Of a stretch of DNA of 64,000 nt, positions 53,807 through 62,632 are shown in pieces (the first letter of the stretch is position 1; each line of letters opens with the position of its first letter). Source of the DNA: an uncultured Dehalococcoidia bacterium (GTDB lineage: Bacteria; Chloroflexota; Dehalococcoidia; Lucifugimonadales; UBA3495); contig CATOSP010000001.1 of the NCBI GenBank assembly GCA_951812625.1, positions 1 to 64,000 on the forward strand, in the 5' to 3' direction. A program made the position numbers and the translations under genes. The notes below the pieces were generated by a model. The model saw only the letters and a list, made by a program, of their open reading frames with translations. It was not told where the DNA came from and did not search any database.

Positions 53807-53830
53807 GGATGAGGGGATACCCCCTCATCC
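53807..53830 (+). terminator. hairpin terminator after paralog 3
   Basis: GGATGAGGGG-ATAC-CCCCTCATCC followed by CTTT. Confidence 0.8.
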
Positions 53831-53850
53831 CTTTACCCAAACAACAGTAT

Positions 53851-53876
53851 GCCCGGCCCTCATGAGAGGGCCGGGC
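53851..53876. terminator. second GC-rich hairpin
   Basis: GCCCGGCCCTC-ATGA-GAGGGCCGGGC, a perfect 11-bp stem. It lies between convergent genes and could stop the pentapeptide-TIR transcript arriving from the right. Confidence 0.6.
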
Positions 53877-54009
53877 TATAGGCGTGTATGCTTGATGGAT
53901 GGGTGTGGCTACCACGACTGCCTGACTGGTATCCTGGAAACCCGGTCCCGTCCAATCAAGATGTTTCCAGACAGTGGTTTCCGGGCTCCCGGACGGCGTT
54001 GGCGATGAT

Positions 54010-55278
54010 CTACAGTTGCAAGTCGTAGGCGGGGGCGCCGGCGCTGCTGGGCTGGGTCTGCTTCAGCCCGTCGGCCAGCTTGGCCAGCTCCTGTTGATAT
54101 GTCTCGGAGTCCGAGTCCCTAGTCTCCAGGTTGAAGACCAGGTGTTCCATGGCTATGTTCCGGGCTTGGCGGTTCCTGCTGCGGTCGGAGAAGGTACCAT
54201 CGGCGCCTGCCAGGAACAAAACCCACTCATCCTTGGACTGTTGCAACTCCTGGGCGGCGCGGAGGTCATTGCGCACGCTCTCGCTGTCCAATGTTCTGGA
54301 CGAGCAGACGACTACCATCTTGTCGTAGGGGCGGACCCACCGCTCCACCTCCTCCTGGTCCGAGGTGCTATGCCTCTCAACAAGGGCGCTTCCCCGCGAA
54401 CTCTCGGAGAAGACCCAGCAGCGCACCCCCTGGGTCTGCAGGTCATTCCGGAGGGTGGTGGCGAACGGTTCGTCCGCGTCAGTACAGGAGATGAAGCAGT
54501 CTCCCAGCGCAATATCGGCATCCACCAGGGTGGCCTGGAAACCGGCCATGCTCTCGGGCACCCCCGCGTTGAGCAAAAACGCCTCGTCGATCAATCCCTT
54601 CGACCGGTACAGGGAGTCGATACCGATGGTGCTGGGGCCGTCGTGACGCACCAGGTCCAGCCCAACAGCTCCGCTGAAGTCGCAGTTCTGGAACACTGTA
54701 TATCCGACGATACCGCCGCCGAAGTTGGCTCCGCCCATTTCGGGATTGTTAAGGATGGCTTCGTAGAAATCGGCACCGTCGAATATAGCATCCGTCATGT
54801 TGGTCCGGGTCAGATTGGCCCGGTTCAAGTTTGCCCCGGTGAGATCCGCGCCGGTGAGGTTTGCGCCGGTGAGGTTTGCGCGGGACAAGTTGCAGCGGGA
54901 CAGGTTGCACCCGGAAAGATTCGCGTCCGATAGGACTACCCGGTCCAGGTCCGAATCGGAAAAGTCGGCTCGGGCCAGGTTTGCGCCCCGGAGGTTTGCC
55001 CCGTTGAGCAGGGCGCGGGTAACGTTTGCCTGGCGCATGTCGGCCCGGTACATGTGGACGGGGTTCAGCCGTGCGCCAGACAGGTTGGCTCTTGGCAGCG
55101 TAGCTCCCATAAAGTCAGAGTCCCGGATGTCTGCGCCGGAAAGGTCCACTTGCGGGATCCGGGCATAGCTCATGTAGGAGGCGTTGAGGTCCAGGATTTC
55201 GCCTGGATGCTCCTCCCGCCAGCGGGCGACGGTATCCCGACCCCGTTTGACAATCTGTACGTGCTCCATATTGGCCAT
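54010..55278 (-). CDS. pentapeptide-repeat protein with C-terminal TIR-like domain
   Basis: 422 residues from ATG 55278 (GGGAG eight bases upstream). Residues about 35-190 are A(D/N)Lxx pentapeptide repeats (LSGADIRDSDFMGATLPRAN, LTGANLTGADLTGANLNRAN) that build a right-handed beta-helix. Residues about 260-400 look like a TIR/SEFIR domain: DCFISCTDADEPFATTLRND, LQTQGVRCWVFSESSRG and YDKMVVVCSSRTLDSESVRN. The Glu that NAD-cleaving TIR domains place after this last block appears as Asp (VRNDLRAA), so enzymatic activity is uncertain. Such fusions are suspected sensors or defence proteins. Single gene. Confidence 0.8.
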   Translation of the reverse strand: MANMEHVQIVKRGRDTVARWREEHPGEILDLNASYMSYARIPQVDLSGADIRDSDFMGATLPRANLSGARLNPVHMYRADMRQANVTRALLNGANLRGANLARADFSDSDLDRVVLSDANLSGCNLSRCNLSRANLTGANLTGADLTGANLNRANLTRTNMTDAIFDGADFYEAILNNPEMGGANFGGGIVGYTVFQNCDFSGAVGLDLVRHDGPSTIGIDSLYRSKGLIDEAFLLNAGVPESMAGFQATLVDADIALGDCFISCTDADEPFATTLRNDLQTQGVRCWVFSESSRGSALVERHSTSDQEEVERWVRPYDKMVVVCSSRTLDSESVRNDLRAAQELQQSKDEWVLFLAGADGTFSDRSRNRQARNIAMEHLVFNLETRDSDSETYQQELAKLADGLKQTQPSSAGAPAYDLQL

Positions 55279-55438
55279 ATCAGCCGCTCCCAATCACAGC
55301 CTGATTCAAGGGTGTAACTCAGGGAAATTTTAGCACACGCCCACTTTCGGGGCGAACCTCGTGCATATAGGGACGAATCCTATACGGGCGACCCTGCCGC
55401 GCACCGGGTCTGGGGCAACGTTTTCAATGCGGCCCAGG

Positions 55439-55792
55439 CTAACGGCTGGTGTTGATTATCGCCCGTCGGTGGGTGCCTTCCCCGATCTTCGTCTCACCGT
55501 CGAAGGCCGCCACGTTGAACAGCATCCGGTTGCGATCAACTTCCATTAACTCGGCGTGGGCTATGATGGTCGCGCCGATGTCTGCTGGGGCAATGTGGCG
55601 CACGTTTACCTCGTAGCCCACCGAAGTCTGACCTTCCTCCAACAGGTCTCGGACGGCCTCGATTGACGCGCCTTCCATCAGTCCAATCATGGACGGGGTG
55701 CTGAACTTGCTGACGTGGCTGGCGACATTGTGTTCGCAGACTAAGGTCTGCCGCTGCCCCTTGAGTCCAGGGGCGATACGGGGGCTTGCCAT
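55439..55792 (-). CDS. hotdog-fold thioesterase (fluoroacetyl-CoA thioesterase-like)
   Basis: 117 residues. KFSTPSMIGLMEGASIEAVR, EGQTSVGYEVNVRHIAPADI and FNVAAFDGETKIGEGTHRRA match the FlK-like subgroup, with Thr, Glu and His candidates in STP, MEGAS and VRHIAP. It would hydrolyse short acyl-CoA thioesters. The start at 55792 (MASPRIAP) follows GGGAGG; the longer start at 55828 lacks homology. It is divergent from argF. Confidence 0.82.
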   Translation of the reverse strand: MASPRIAPGLKGQRQTLVCEHNVASHVSKFSTPSMIGLMEGASIEAVRDLLEEGQTSVGYEVNVRHIAPADIGATIIAHAELMEVDRNRMLFNVAAFDGETKIGEGTHRRAIINTSR

Positions 55793-55937
55793 CGCGCCGA
55801 ACCTCCCTGTGGATAGAAATTCATGCAACTCATGCCGGAAGTGTATCTTAACAGATTGACGGGTACGGGCGGGATACGGTTAGCTTGTATGGGCCTTCGT
55901 GTTAGGATATGATTCTGACGCTCGGAGTGGACACAAT

Positions 55938-56867
55938 ATGTCAACCAAAAGGGACCTCCTATCCGTAACCGACCTCACCGCTGACGAGACGCGCCGCATA
56001 CTGGACAGGGCGCGGGAGATGAAGACCCCCGATTTCGAGACACGGGGTCCCAAGCCCCTTCAGGGCAAGAACATCGCCCTGCTGTTCGAGAAGCCGTCTC
56101 TGCGCACCAAGGCCAGCTTCCAGGTGGGCATTCAGCAACTTGGCGGGTTTTCGTTCTACATGGGTCCGGAAGAGGTAGGGCTTGGGGTGCGCGAGCCGGT
56201 GTCCGACGTGGCGCGAGTGTTGTCGGGTTACGTTGACGGCATCGTGGCGCGGGTCAACTCCCATACTTCGCTGGAGGAGTTGGCCGTCTATTCCACCGTT
56301 CCTGTCGTCAACGCCCTTTCCGATTGGGAGCACCCCTGCCAGACGATGGCCGACCTGTTGACCATCCAGGAGAGCAAGGGCAAATTGGAGGGACTGGGTC
56401 TGACCTTCGTCGGTGACGGCAACAACGTCTCCCGGAGCCTCTGCCTGGCGCTACCCCCCGTAGGCATGGGGTTCACCATCGCCGCACCGCCGGGCTACTG
56501 CCTGGACGACGGCAGCCTGGACCTGGCCCGCAACCGGGCGTCGGGAGCGTCCCTTGTCCAAACCATTATCGATCCGGTTCTGGGGGTGCAAGGGGCGGAC
56601 GTGGTCTACACCGACGCCTGGACCAGCATGGGACAGGAGGCGGAATCGGAGGTCAGGCGGAGGGCGTTCCAGGGCTACACCGTCGACGCAGCCCTGATGG
56701 AGAAGGCCGGTCCCGAAGCCATTTTTATGCACGACATGCCAGTCCACTATGGCGAGGAAGCCCCAACCGGGATGCTGGAGCACCCCCAATCTGTAGCCTA
56801 CGCCCAGGCACACAACCGGCTGCACGCCCAGAAAGCCGTGCTGGAACTGCTGCTGGGCAGCGGGTGA
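55938..56867 (+). CDS. argF: ornithine carbamoyltransferase
   Basis: 309 residues from ATG 55938. FEKPSLRTKASFQVGIQQLG binds carbamoyl phosphate; HPCQTMADLLTIQE and YTDAWTSMGQEAESEVR are OTC blocks. It makes citrulline from ornithine for arginine synthesis. Oddly, the C-terminal motif that is normally HCLP, whose Cys contacts substrate, reads HDMPVHYGEE here. This may be a lineage variant or indicate a related carbamoyltransferase. Its stop overlaps the der start (GTGA), the first gene of a housekeeping operon. Confidence 0.87.
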   Translation: MSTKRDLLSVTDLTADETRRILDRAREMKTPDFETRGPKPLQGKNIALLFEKPSLRTKASFQVGIQQLGGFSFYMGPEEVGLGVREPVSDVARVLSGYVDGIVARVNSHTSLEELAVYSTVPVVNALSDWEHPCQTMADLLTIQESKGKLEGLGLTFVGDGNNVSRSLCLALPPVGMGFTIAAPPGYCLDDGSLDLARNRASGASLVQTIIDPVLGVQGADVVYTDAWTSMGQEAESEVRRRAFQGYTVDAALMEKAGPEAIFMHDMPVHYGEEAPTGMLEHPQSVAYAQAHNRLHAQKAVLELLLGSG

Positions 56868-58516
56868 GGCGAAGCCGGACCAGCCAGGAAGAGATGGAAG
56901 AACAGCCCACACTCCAACCCCCACCGGACGACGGCGGGACCGAGGCCAGTCCCGTCCCTGACCTTGCCGGCCTGTACCCGGCGCGGCGGCTGACCGTGCT
57001 CGAAAACGCATCCCCCACTCCAACACCCGCCGGGACTGTTCCTCAGGAATCCGCCGAGCGCATCCCCGTGGTGGCCATCGTGGGGCGGCCCAACGTCGGG
57101 AAGTCTTCCCTATTCAACCGCATACTGAACCGACGCCACGCCATTGTGACCGACATTGCCGGGACAACACGGGACAGGCTCATGTCCGAGGCTTGGTGGG
57201 AGGTTGCTTCACAGAACGGCGGGCGAGAACCAGACGTCTACCAGTTCATCCTGGTTGACACTGGAGGGCTGGAGACCAGACCGGAGGGTACCATCCAGAC
57301 CAAGGTACAGGAACAGGCGGATATGGCAGTGGCCGATGCCGATGTGGTCGTCTTCCTCACCGACGGCATTGAAGGCATGACCGCCGTCGACTCCCTGGTT
57401 GCGGACCGGCTGCGCCGTACCCAGAAACCCGTCATCCTGGCGGTGAACAAAGTAGACAACGAGGTACGGGAGTTCGCCGCCTCCGAGTTCTTCGGGTTGG
57501 GACTGGACGACCCTATGCCCATCAGCGCGTACCACAACCTGGGCGTTTACCAACTGATGGACCGGGTGTGCTCCCACCTGGAACCCGTCTTTCCCGAAGA
57601 CGAGGAAGACGATGCTGTACTCGATGCCCCGCCTCCGGTAGAGGAACTGAAACTGGCTATCGTGGGCAGGACCAACGTCGGCAAGTCAATGCTCCTCAAC
57701 TCCATCCTGGGGCACGAGCGTTCCATCGTAACTCCGGAAGCCGGGACGACGCGGGATGCCCTGGACACCTACGTAAGCTATAACGGCAACGACGTGGTGC
57801 TGATCGACACAGCGGGCATCCGCCGGCGCGGTCGAGTGCAGCGCGGCATTGAGCAGTTCAGCGTGATGCGGGCGGTCAACGCCGTGCAGCGGAGCGACAT
57901 GACCTTGCTGGTAATCGACGCCAGCGAACTGGCCACCGCCCAGGACGCCCACATAGCCGGGTTGGCCTGGGAGATGTGCCGGGGCCTCATCGTCGTAGTG
58001 AACAAGTGGGACCTGGCACGGGACGGCAGCCGGTATGCCCAGGAGCGGGCGGCGGCCAGGGTGCGTGAGAAGTTCCACTTCATGCCCTACGTGCCGGTCT
58101 GTTTCACCTCCGCGTTGCTCCAGCAGGGGATAGCGCGCCTCATGGGGACTACTCTGGAGCTTCGGCAGGAACGGATGCGGTTCATACCGGCGCGGGAACT
58201 GCAATACGTGCTGGCCGACGCCCTGGCCGACCACACCCCCCCGGCGGTGGCAGTCAAGGGCCGTGGCCGGAGGCGGGAGAGGCTGCACATCAGGCGTCTG
58301 AGGCAGGTCGGGGTAAACCCGCCCACGTTCCTGTTTAGCGTGGATAATCCCAGTCTGGTACACTTCTCCTACGAAAGATACCTTGAGAACCGGATCCGTT
58401 CCAGTTTCGGCTTCGATCACACCCACCTCAAGCTGTTATTCCGTCGAGGGACGGATCCCAGACGGTCCAGCCGGCCCCGCACCGGGAATGGGCCGACGTT
58501 CTCAGGAAGACGATGA
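56864..58516 (+). CDS. der: ribosome-associated GTPase Der (EngA)
   Basis: 550 residues. Two GTPase domains in tandem: VAIVGRPNVGKSSLFNRILN with IVTDIAGTTRDRL, and LAIVGRTNVGKSMLLNSILG with IVTPEAGTTRDALD; both NKVD/NKWD motifs are present. A KH-like C-terminal domain (GVNPPTFLFSVDNPSLVHFS) follows. It acts in 50S subunit assembly. It is about 60-100 residues longer than usual because of an acidic, Pro-rich N-terminal extension and a basic tail (RRSSRPRTGNGPTFSGRR). If Met 56894 is the start the extension is ten residues shorter. Overlaps argF by four bases and plsY by four. Confidence 0.93.
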   Translation: MRRSRTSQEEMEEQPTLQPPPDDGGTEASPVPDLAGLYPARRLTVLENASPTPTPAGTVPQESAERIPVVAIVGRPNVGKSSLFNRILNRRHAIVTDIAGTTRDRLMSEAWWEVASQNGGREPDVYQFILVDTGGLETRPEGTIQTKVQEQADMAVADADVVVFLTDGIEGMTAVDSLVADRLRRTQKPVILAVNKVDNEVREFAASEFFGLGLDDPMPISAYHNLGVYQLMDRVCSHLEPVFPEDEEDDAVLDAPPPVEELKLAIVGRTNVGKSMLLNSILGHERSIVTPEAGTTRDALDTYVSYNGNDVVLIDTAGIRRRGRVQRGIEQFSVMRAVNAVQRSDMTLLVIDASELATAQDAHIAGLAWEMCRGLIVVVNKWDLARDGSRYAQERAAARVREKFHFMPYVPVCFTSALLQQGIARLMGTTLELRQERMRFIPARELQYVLADALADHTPPAVAVKGRGRRRERLHIRRLRQVGVNPPTFLFSVDNPSLVHFSYERYLENRIRSSFGFDHTHLKLLFRRGTDPRRSSRPRTGNGPTFSGRR

Positions 58517-59232
58517 TATTCCGTCTGACCCCGTTCGTATTTGCACTGACGGTGCTTCCCGCTCTTGCTGTTGCCGTGGCGCTTTCGCTGCTGGTCCTCG
58601 ATAGCTGGACGCTGCCAGCCCGCTACGCCGCAGTCCTGGCCATCGCCTACCTGCTGGGTTCGGTCCCCTGGGGTTACATGCTGATCCTGTGGCGCCAGGG
58701 AGTGGACGTACGCGAACAGGGGAGCGGGCGCACCGGCATGACCAACGTGTTGCGGACCGCCGGGGTCAGGGTGGCAGCCATCGTCCTGCTGCTGGATATG
58801 GGGAAGGGACTCCTGTCGGTCTACGTGGCCCGCGAGGTCATTGGCTCCACCTACGGTGAGGTCGCAGCTGGGTTGCTCGCCCTGGCTGGGCACAACTGGC
58901 CCGTGTTCCTCCAGTTTCGTGGCGGGCGCGGCATTCTGACGGGCTTTGGCGGGTTGTGGATAATGACCTGGCCGGCGGCCGCAATCGCCGCGGCGGTTAT
59001 GGTACTGATTACCTTGATTAGCCGTTACGTCTCCCTTGGCAATATCATCGGTGTGGTTATAGCCTTCCTGGTGACTGCCGCCCTGGGTTGGATGGGCATG
59101 TATTCCCCGCTATATGCCGGATACACACTGATAGGCGGGGCAATAATCATCTGGCAGCACCGGGACAACATCCAACGAATTCTGGCCGGCAACGAGCGTC
59201 GATTGGGCAACCCGGCGGCCAAGAGCAATTGA
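58513..59232 (+). CDS. plsY: glycerol-3-phosphate acyltransferase PlsY
   Basis: 239 residues, with an extra N-terminal helix compared with the usual 200. GSVPWGYMLILWRQGVDVRE, GSGRTGMTNVLRTAG and GHNWPVFLQFRGGRGILTGF are the three active-site motifs; HRDNIQRILAGNERRLG ends the protein. It transfers acyl from acyl-phosphate to glycerol-3-phosphate in membrane-lipid synthesis. GSGRTGMTN replaces the common GSGNIGATN. It overlaps der (ATGA), and gpsA, which makes its substrate, follows. Confidence 0.93.
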   Translation: MIFRLTPFVFALTVLPALAVAVALSLLVLDSWTLPARYAAVLAIAYLLGSVPWGYMLILWRQGVDVREQGSGRTGMTNVLRTAGVRVAAIVLLLDMGKGLLSVYVAREVIGSTYGEVAAGLLALAGHNWPVFLQFRGGRGILTGFGGLWIMTWPAAAIAAAVMVLITLISRYVSLGNIIGVVIAFLVTAALGWMGMYSPLYAGYTLIGGAIIIWQHRDNIQRILAGNERRLGNPAAKSN

Positions 59233-59299
59233 CCGCAGCCAGTTTCCATCCTCACACCGGCCCGGATGCGGCATCAAGACCGGGGGCCTCGGACTGAAG

Positions 59300-60316
59300 A
59301 TGGAACAGGCTTCGAAGGAACGGGTAGCGGTAATTGGCGCCACCACCTGGGGGACTGCCCTGGGTATCATCCTCGCCCGGAGAGACATATCTGTAGATTT
59401 GGTCGTGCGCAGTGAGCAGGAGACATACCTGCTTGACTCGCAGCGGGAAAACGCCCGATTCCTGCCCGGCGTGACCTTTCCCCAATCGCTAACCGTCACC
59501 CCGTCCATCACCGATGCGGTGCCACAGGCACAGATGCTCGTCATCGCAGTCCCGTCCCATACCCTGCGCACCAACCTGGAGAACATCCGGGAGAGCGTCG
59601 CCCCCGGCGCGATCATTCTGAATGCCGCCAAGGGCCTGGAATGGCCTGACGGTAAGCGCATGAGCCGGGTAATGGAAGAGGCCCTGCCGCCCCACCTGCA
59701 TCACGGGATATGCTCCATGTCGGGACCCAACCTCGCCAGGGAAATCGTCAACGGCAAGGTCGCCTCGACCGTAGTAGCCGGGCGGGACGTTGCAATCACC
59801 GAGCGCGCCCAAGCCATGCTCATGTCCCCTTCGTTTCGCGTCTATACCAGCGAGGACGTCATTGGTGTGGAATTGGGAGGGGCGCTGAAGAACATCATCG
59901 CGCTGGGAGCGGGTATCGCCGATGGCCTGAATATCGGGGACAATGGGAAGGCTGCACTGGTCACGCGGGGCCTAGCTGAAATTACCCGGCTTGGGGTAGC
60001 CGCGGGAGCACATCCCCTGACTTTCGCCGGCCTGGCCGGTCTAGGGGACCTGATGGCAACCTGCGCCAGCCGCTTGAGCCGCAACCGCTACGTGGGGGAG
60101 CAGTTGGCCCAGGGCCGGTCATGGCCAGACATCCAGAAGTCAATGAACAACATCGCAGAAGGGGTGAACACCACCCGCGCGGCCCTGGCGATGGCCGAGG
60201 AATTGAACGTAGAGCTGCCCATCACCCAGGCCACCTACCGGGTCCTTTTCGAGGGTTTGTCACCAAGGGACGCCATATCGGAACTGATGGAACGCCCGCC
60301 CCGGTCCGAGTGGTAG
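59300..60316 (+). CDS. gpsA: NAD(P)-dependent glycerol-3-phosphate dehydrogenase
   Basis: 338 residues. RVAVIGATTWGTALGIILAR is the dinucleotide site (GATTWGTAL, where GxGxWGTAL is usual), then MSGPNLAREIVNGKVASTVV, VIGVELGGALKNIIALGAGI with the catalytic Lys, and RLSRNRYVGEQLAQGRS. It reduces dihydroxyacetone phosphate to glycerol-3-phosphate for PlsY. The second Gly of the nucleotide motif is Thr, a mild oddity. Last clear member of the operon. Confidence 0.93.
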   Translation: MEQASKERVAVIGATTWGTALGIILARRDISVDLVVRSEQETYLLDSQRENARFLPGVTFPQSLTVTPSITDAVPQAQMLVIAVPSHTLRTNLENIRESVAPGAIILNAAKGLEWPDGKRMSRVMEEALPPHLHHGICSMSGPNLAREIVNGKVASTVVAGRDVAITERAQAMLMSPSFRVYTSEDVIGVELGGALKNIIALGAGIADGLNIGDNGKAALVTRGLAEITRLGVAAGAHPLTFAGLAGLGDLMATCASRLSRNRYVGEQLAQGRSWPDIQKSMNNIAEGVNTTRAALAMAEELNVELPITQATYRVLFEGLSPRDAISELMERPPRSEW

Positions 60317-60456
60317 GGTGCGCTATATTCCCTGGATACTGTTCACCAAGTGTCCATTGTCCAATATCGGCATGGGTTCCTATTGCGCCAAGGGCTTTCG
60401 AGGACCCGCATTAGCCCATAACCATGCAGTTCTACAGGGGAGGAGGGAGTGACGTT

Positions 60457-61152
60457 ATGGCGACCAACAATTCTGCCAGCAACAACCGGGCCAGGCTGAT
60501 TGGCTCTGCCATCGAGGACGGGGCGGATGAAACCGACGTCCGCCGCCAAATCGCATCCGGAGAGCTTATTTTCCCTACCGCTGGGGCAACCTTCGGGGGC
60601 GTCGCAGCCGCCACAGGTCTCGGTGGAGTCGGGCTTGTATTCGGGGGCAGCGCCATCGGCATCGGAGTGGTTGGCGCGGTAGCCGCACCCGCCATAGCGG
60701 CGGGCGCGGTCACATACGGAGTCTACCGGGCGGCCAGGGGTTTGGCCAACCGGAGCCGCGGACAGGTGCTCAGGGGTATCATCGAGTATTTTCGCGCCAG
60801 CGGCCAACCGCAAAATGCGCAAAGGGTGTTCTCCATCGAGGGTATGGGACAGTTGGACCCCGGTCGCCGTCCTCCAACGCGCAACAGCGCCTCGGCGACG
60901 CTGCGCCTGCTGGACCAGACGGAAAGCAGCGCGGATATGGGGGTGTTCTGCTCACCCAAGGGCGAGTTGGTGCTGACCTACGATCTGGCCGAAAAGCATT
61001 GGGCCTACGTCATGGTGATAAACAGCCGTGACTTCACAGGGGCTGGCTTCGACCCAAGGGGACGTACCTTCACCATAGACGACATCGACACACTGGACTT
61101 TCTAATCCGTGTGCTGGAGCGGGAGGAAATTCTGAGCCGAAGGAGCGATTAG
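60457..61152 (+). CDS. hypothetical protein with Gly/Ala-rich hydrophobic segments
   Basis: 231 residues from ATG 60457 (GGAGGAGGGAG seven bases upstream; the Met at 60424 is before that site). Residues about 40-95 are Gly- and Ala-rich and hydrophobic (GLGGVGLVFGGSAIGIGVVG, AVAAPAIAAGAVTYGVYRAA), like glycine-zipper membrane helices. The C-terminal half is soluble, with ATLRLLDQTESSADMGVFCS and IDDIDTLDFLIRVLEREEIL. Located 140 bases after gpsA. No family recognised. Confidence 0.65.
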   Translation: MATNNSASNNRARLIGSAIEDGADETDVRRQIASGELIFPTAGATFGGVAAATGLGGVGLVFGGSAIGIGVVGAVAAPAIAAGAVTYGVYRAARGLANRSRGQVLRGIIEYFRASGQPQNAQRVFSIEGMGQLDPGRRPPTRNSASATLRLLDQTESSADMGVFCSPKGELVLTYDLAEKHWAYVMVINSRDFTGAGFDPRGRTFTIDDIDTLDFLIRVLEREEILSRRSD

Positions 61153-61239
61153 CGCACGCCTCGAGGTTGCGTCGGAAGGCTGGGGGCACTTTCAGCCCGC
61201 TGTCATCACAACAGCCAGGGATGGATAACGGCCGCAGGC

Positions 61240-61632
61240 TTACCGAATACTGCCCCTGGAAAGCCCTGGTACTTGTTCCAATAGCCATTCCGCCAGGACC
61301 AACCGGTGGCAATTCTCCCCCGCCCTTTCGAAGCAGAGCAGGGTAAACTCTCCCAGCGACGGCGCGGCCTGAAGCCAGTCCTGAAATTCGGTGGAGCTAC
61401 GCTTCCCCTCCTCCAGTCCCGAAACGTATTCCCCGGAAAAGGCGCTGAAGTCCAGCATCCCGGCACGGTAGACCTCCAGCAACTCCCTTGGTGGGTAGAG
61501 AAACGGCAGAGTTTCCCATTGGGTCTTACGACCCCTGGGATGGCTGCGGGAGACCCTGTACCGGACGCCGTGCCAGTCGTCCGCAGCGTAGAAGCTGGCG
61601 GTGTGCAGGACTGCTTGAGCCTCCTTCGTCAC
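61240..61632 (-). CDS. DUF488 family protein
   Basis: 130 residues. YRVSRSHPRGRKTQWETLPF and LYPPRELLEVYRAGMLDFSA lead to FTLLCFERAGENCHRLVLAE, in which the CxExxxxxCHR-like motif is the hallmark of DUF488. Function is unknown. Last gene of a minus-strand group downstream of ispH. Confidence 0.75.
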   Translation of the reverse strand: MTKEAQAVLHTASFYAADDWHGVRYRVSRSHPRGRKTQWETLPFLYPPRELLEVYRAGMLDFSAFSGEYVSGLEEGKRSSTEFQDWLQAAPSLGEFTLLCFERAGENCHRLVLAEWLLEQVPGLSRGSIR

Positions 61633-61682
61633 ACCTCACTCGCGCCGTTGAATAGTGCCCGGCAACCTGGCTGCGGGAACGG

Positions 61683-62582
61683 TTACCGCAGTTCCCTGGG
61701 CAGCGTGAAGGTTACGTCTTCCTCCACCCCGGTCAGCACCTTGACCAGGTCCGGGTTCAGGGCCTGGACCACGCTCTCCACCAGCACCTCCGGTGTGGAA
61801 GCGCCCGACGTGATTCCCACCCTTTCCATCCCATCCAGCCATGCCGGGTCTATCTCCTCGGGTCCATTGATCAGGTAGGATGGAACACCCTGGGCTTCCG
61901 CCACCTCCCGTAGCCTGTTGCAGTTGGAGCTGTTGTCCGCTCCGATGACCAGCACTAGGTCCACCGACTCGGCCATCTCGGTGACAGCTTCCTGGCGGTT
62001 GGTGGTGGCGTAGCAAATATCGTTGCGCACGGTGGCAGAGGGGAACTTGTCCCTGATGGAGTCGATAGCCTGGGCCGTATCCCGGACCGAAAGTGTGGTC
62101 TGGGTCAACACGGCCACGTCCAAACCCGTGTCCCAGTCAGGAAGCTGGCTGTCGGCGGCGTCGTCGACCAGGGTCATCTCCACCTGGCCCATGGTCCCCC
62201 GGACTTCCTGGTGGCCCCGGTGTCCCACCAGCAAAACCCTCTTGCCTTGCCGGTGGTACTTCTTCGCCTCATTATGGACCCGGGTCACCAAGGGACACAC
62301 GGCGTCAATGACTTTGAGGTTTCGTTCCTCCGCCTTGCGGAAGTCATCGGGCGGGGAACCGTGGGCCGAAAAGACCACGAGGGATCCCGCCGGGACCTCC
62401 TCGATGGTTTCCACGGTGATGGCGCCCTTCCGTTCCAGATCATCCACTACATAGGGGTTGTGGACGATCTGGTGTTTGACGTACACGGGCGGGCCGAACT
62501 TCTCCAGGCAAATCTCCACCACTTCGATGGCCCGCACAACCCCGGCGCAGAATCCTCGGGGCGAGCTCAGGGTTACCTCCAC
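61683..62582 (-). CDS. ispH: 4-hydroxy-3-methylbut-2-enyl diphosphate reductase
   Basis: 299 residues. GFCAGVVRAIEVVEICLEKF (first cluster Cys), AVCPLVTRVHNEAKKYHRQG (second) and NDICYATTNRQEAVTEMAES (third) bind the 4Fe-4S cluster; the substrate His of VKHQIVHNPYVVDDLERKGA and the TTNRQ motif are intact. It performs the last step of the MEP isoprenoid pathway. Spacing to thrC is 50 bases. Confidence 0.95.
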   Translation of the reverse strand: MEVTLSSPRGFCAGVVRAIEVVEICLEKFGPPVYVKHQIVHNPYVVDDLERKGAITVETIEEVPAGSLVVFSAHGSPPDDFRKAEERNLKVIDAVCPLVTRVHNEAKKYHRQGKRVLLVGHRGHQEVRGTMGQVEMTLVDDAADSQLPDWDTGLDVAVLTQTTLSVRDTAQAIDSIRDKFPSATVRNDICYATTNRQEAVTEMAESVDLVLVIGADNSSNCNRLREVAEAQGVPSYLINGPEEIDPAWLDGMERVGITSGASTPEVLVESVVQALNPDLVKVLTGVEEDVTFTLPRELR

Positions 62583-62632
62583 CTTCAGCCTCCTTTACAG
62601 ACCGTGACGCCCATACTCTGGCATATTACCCG

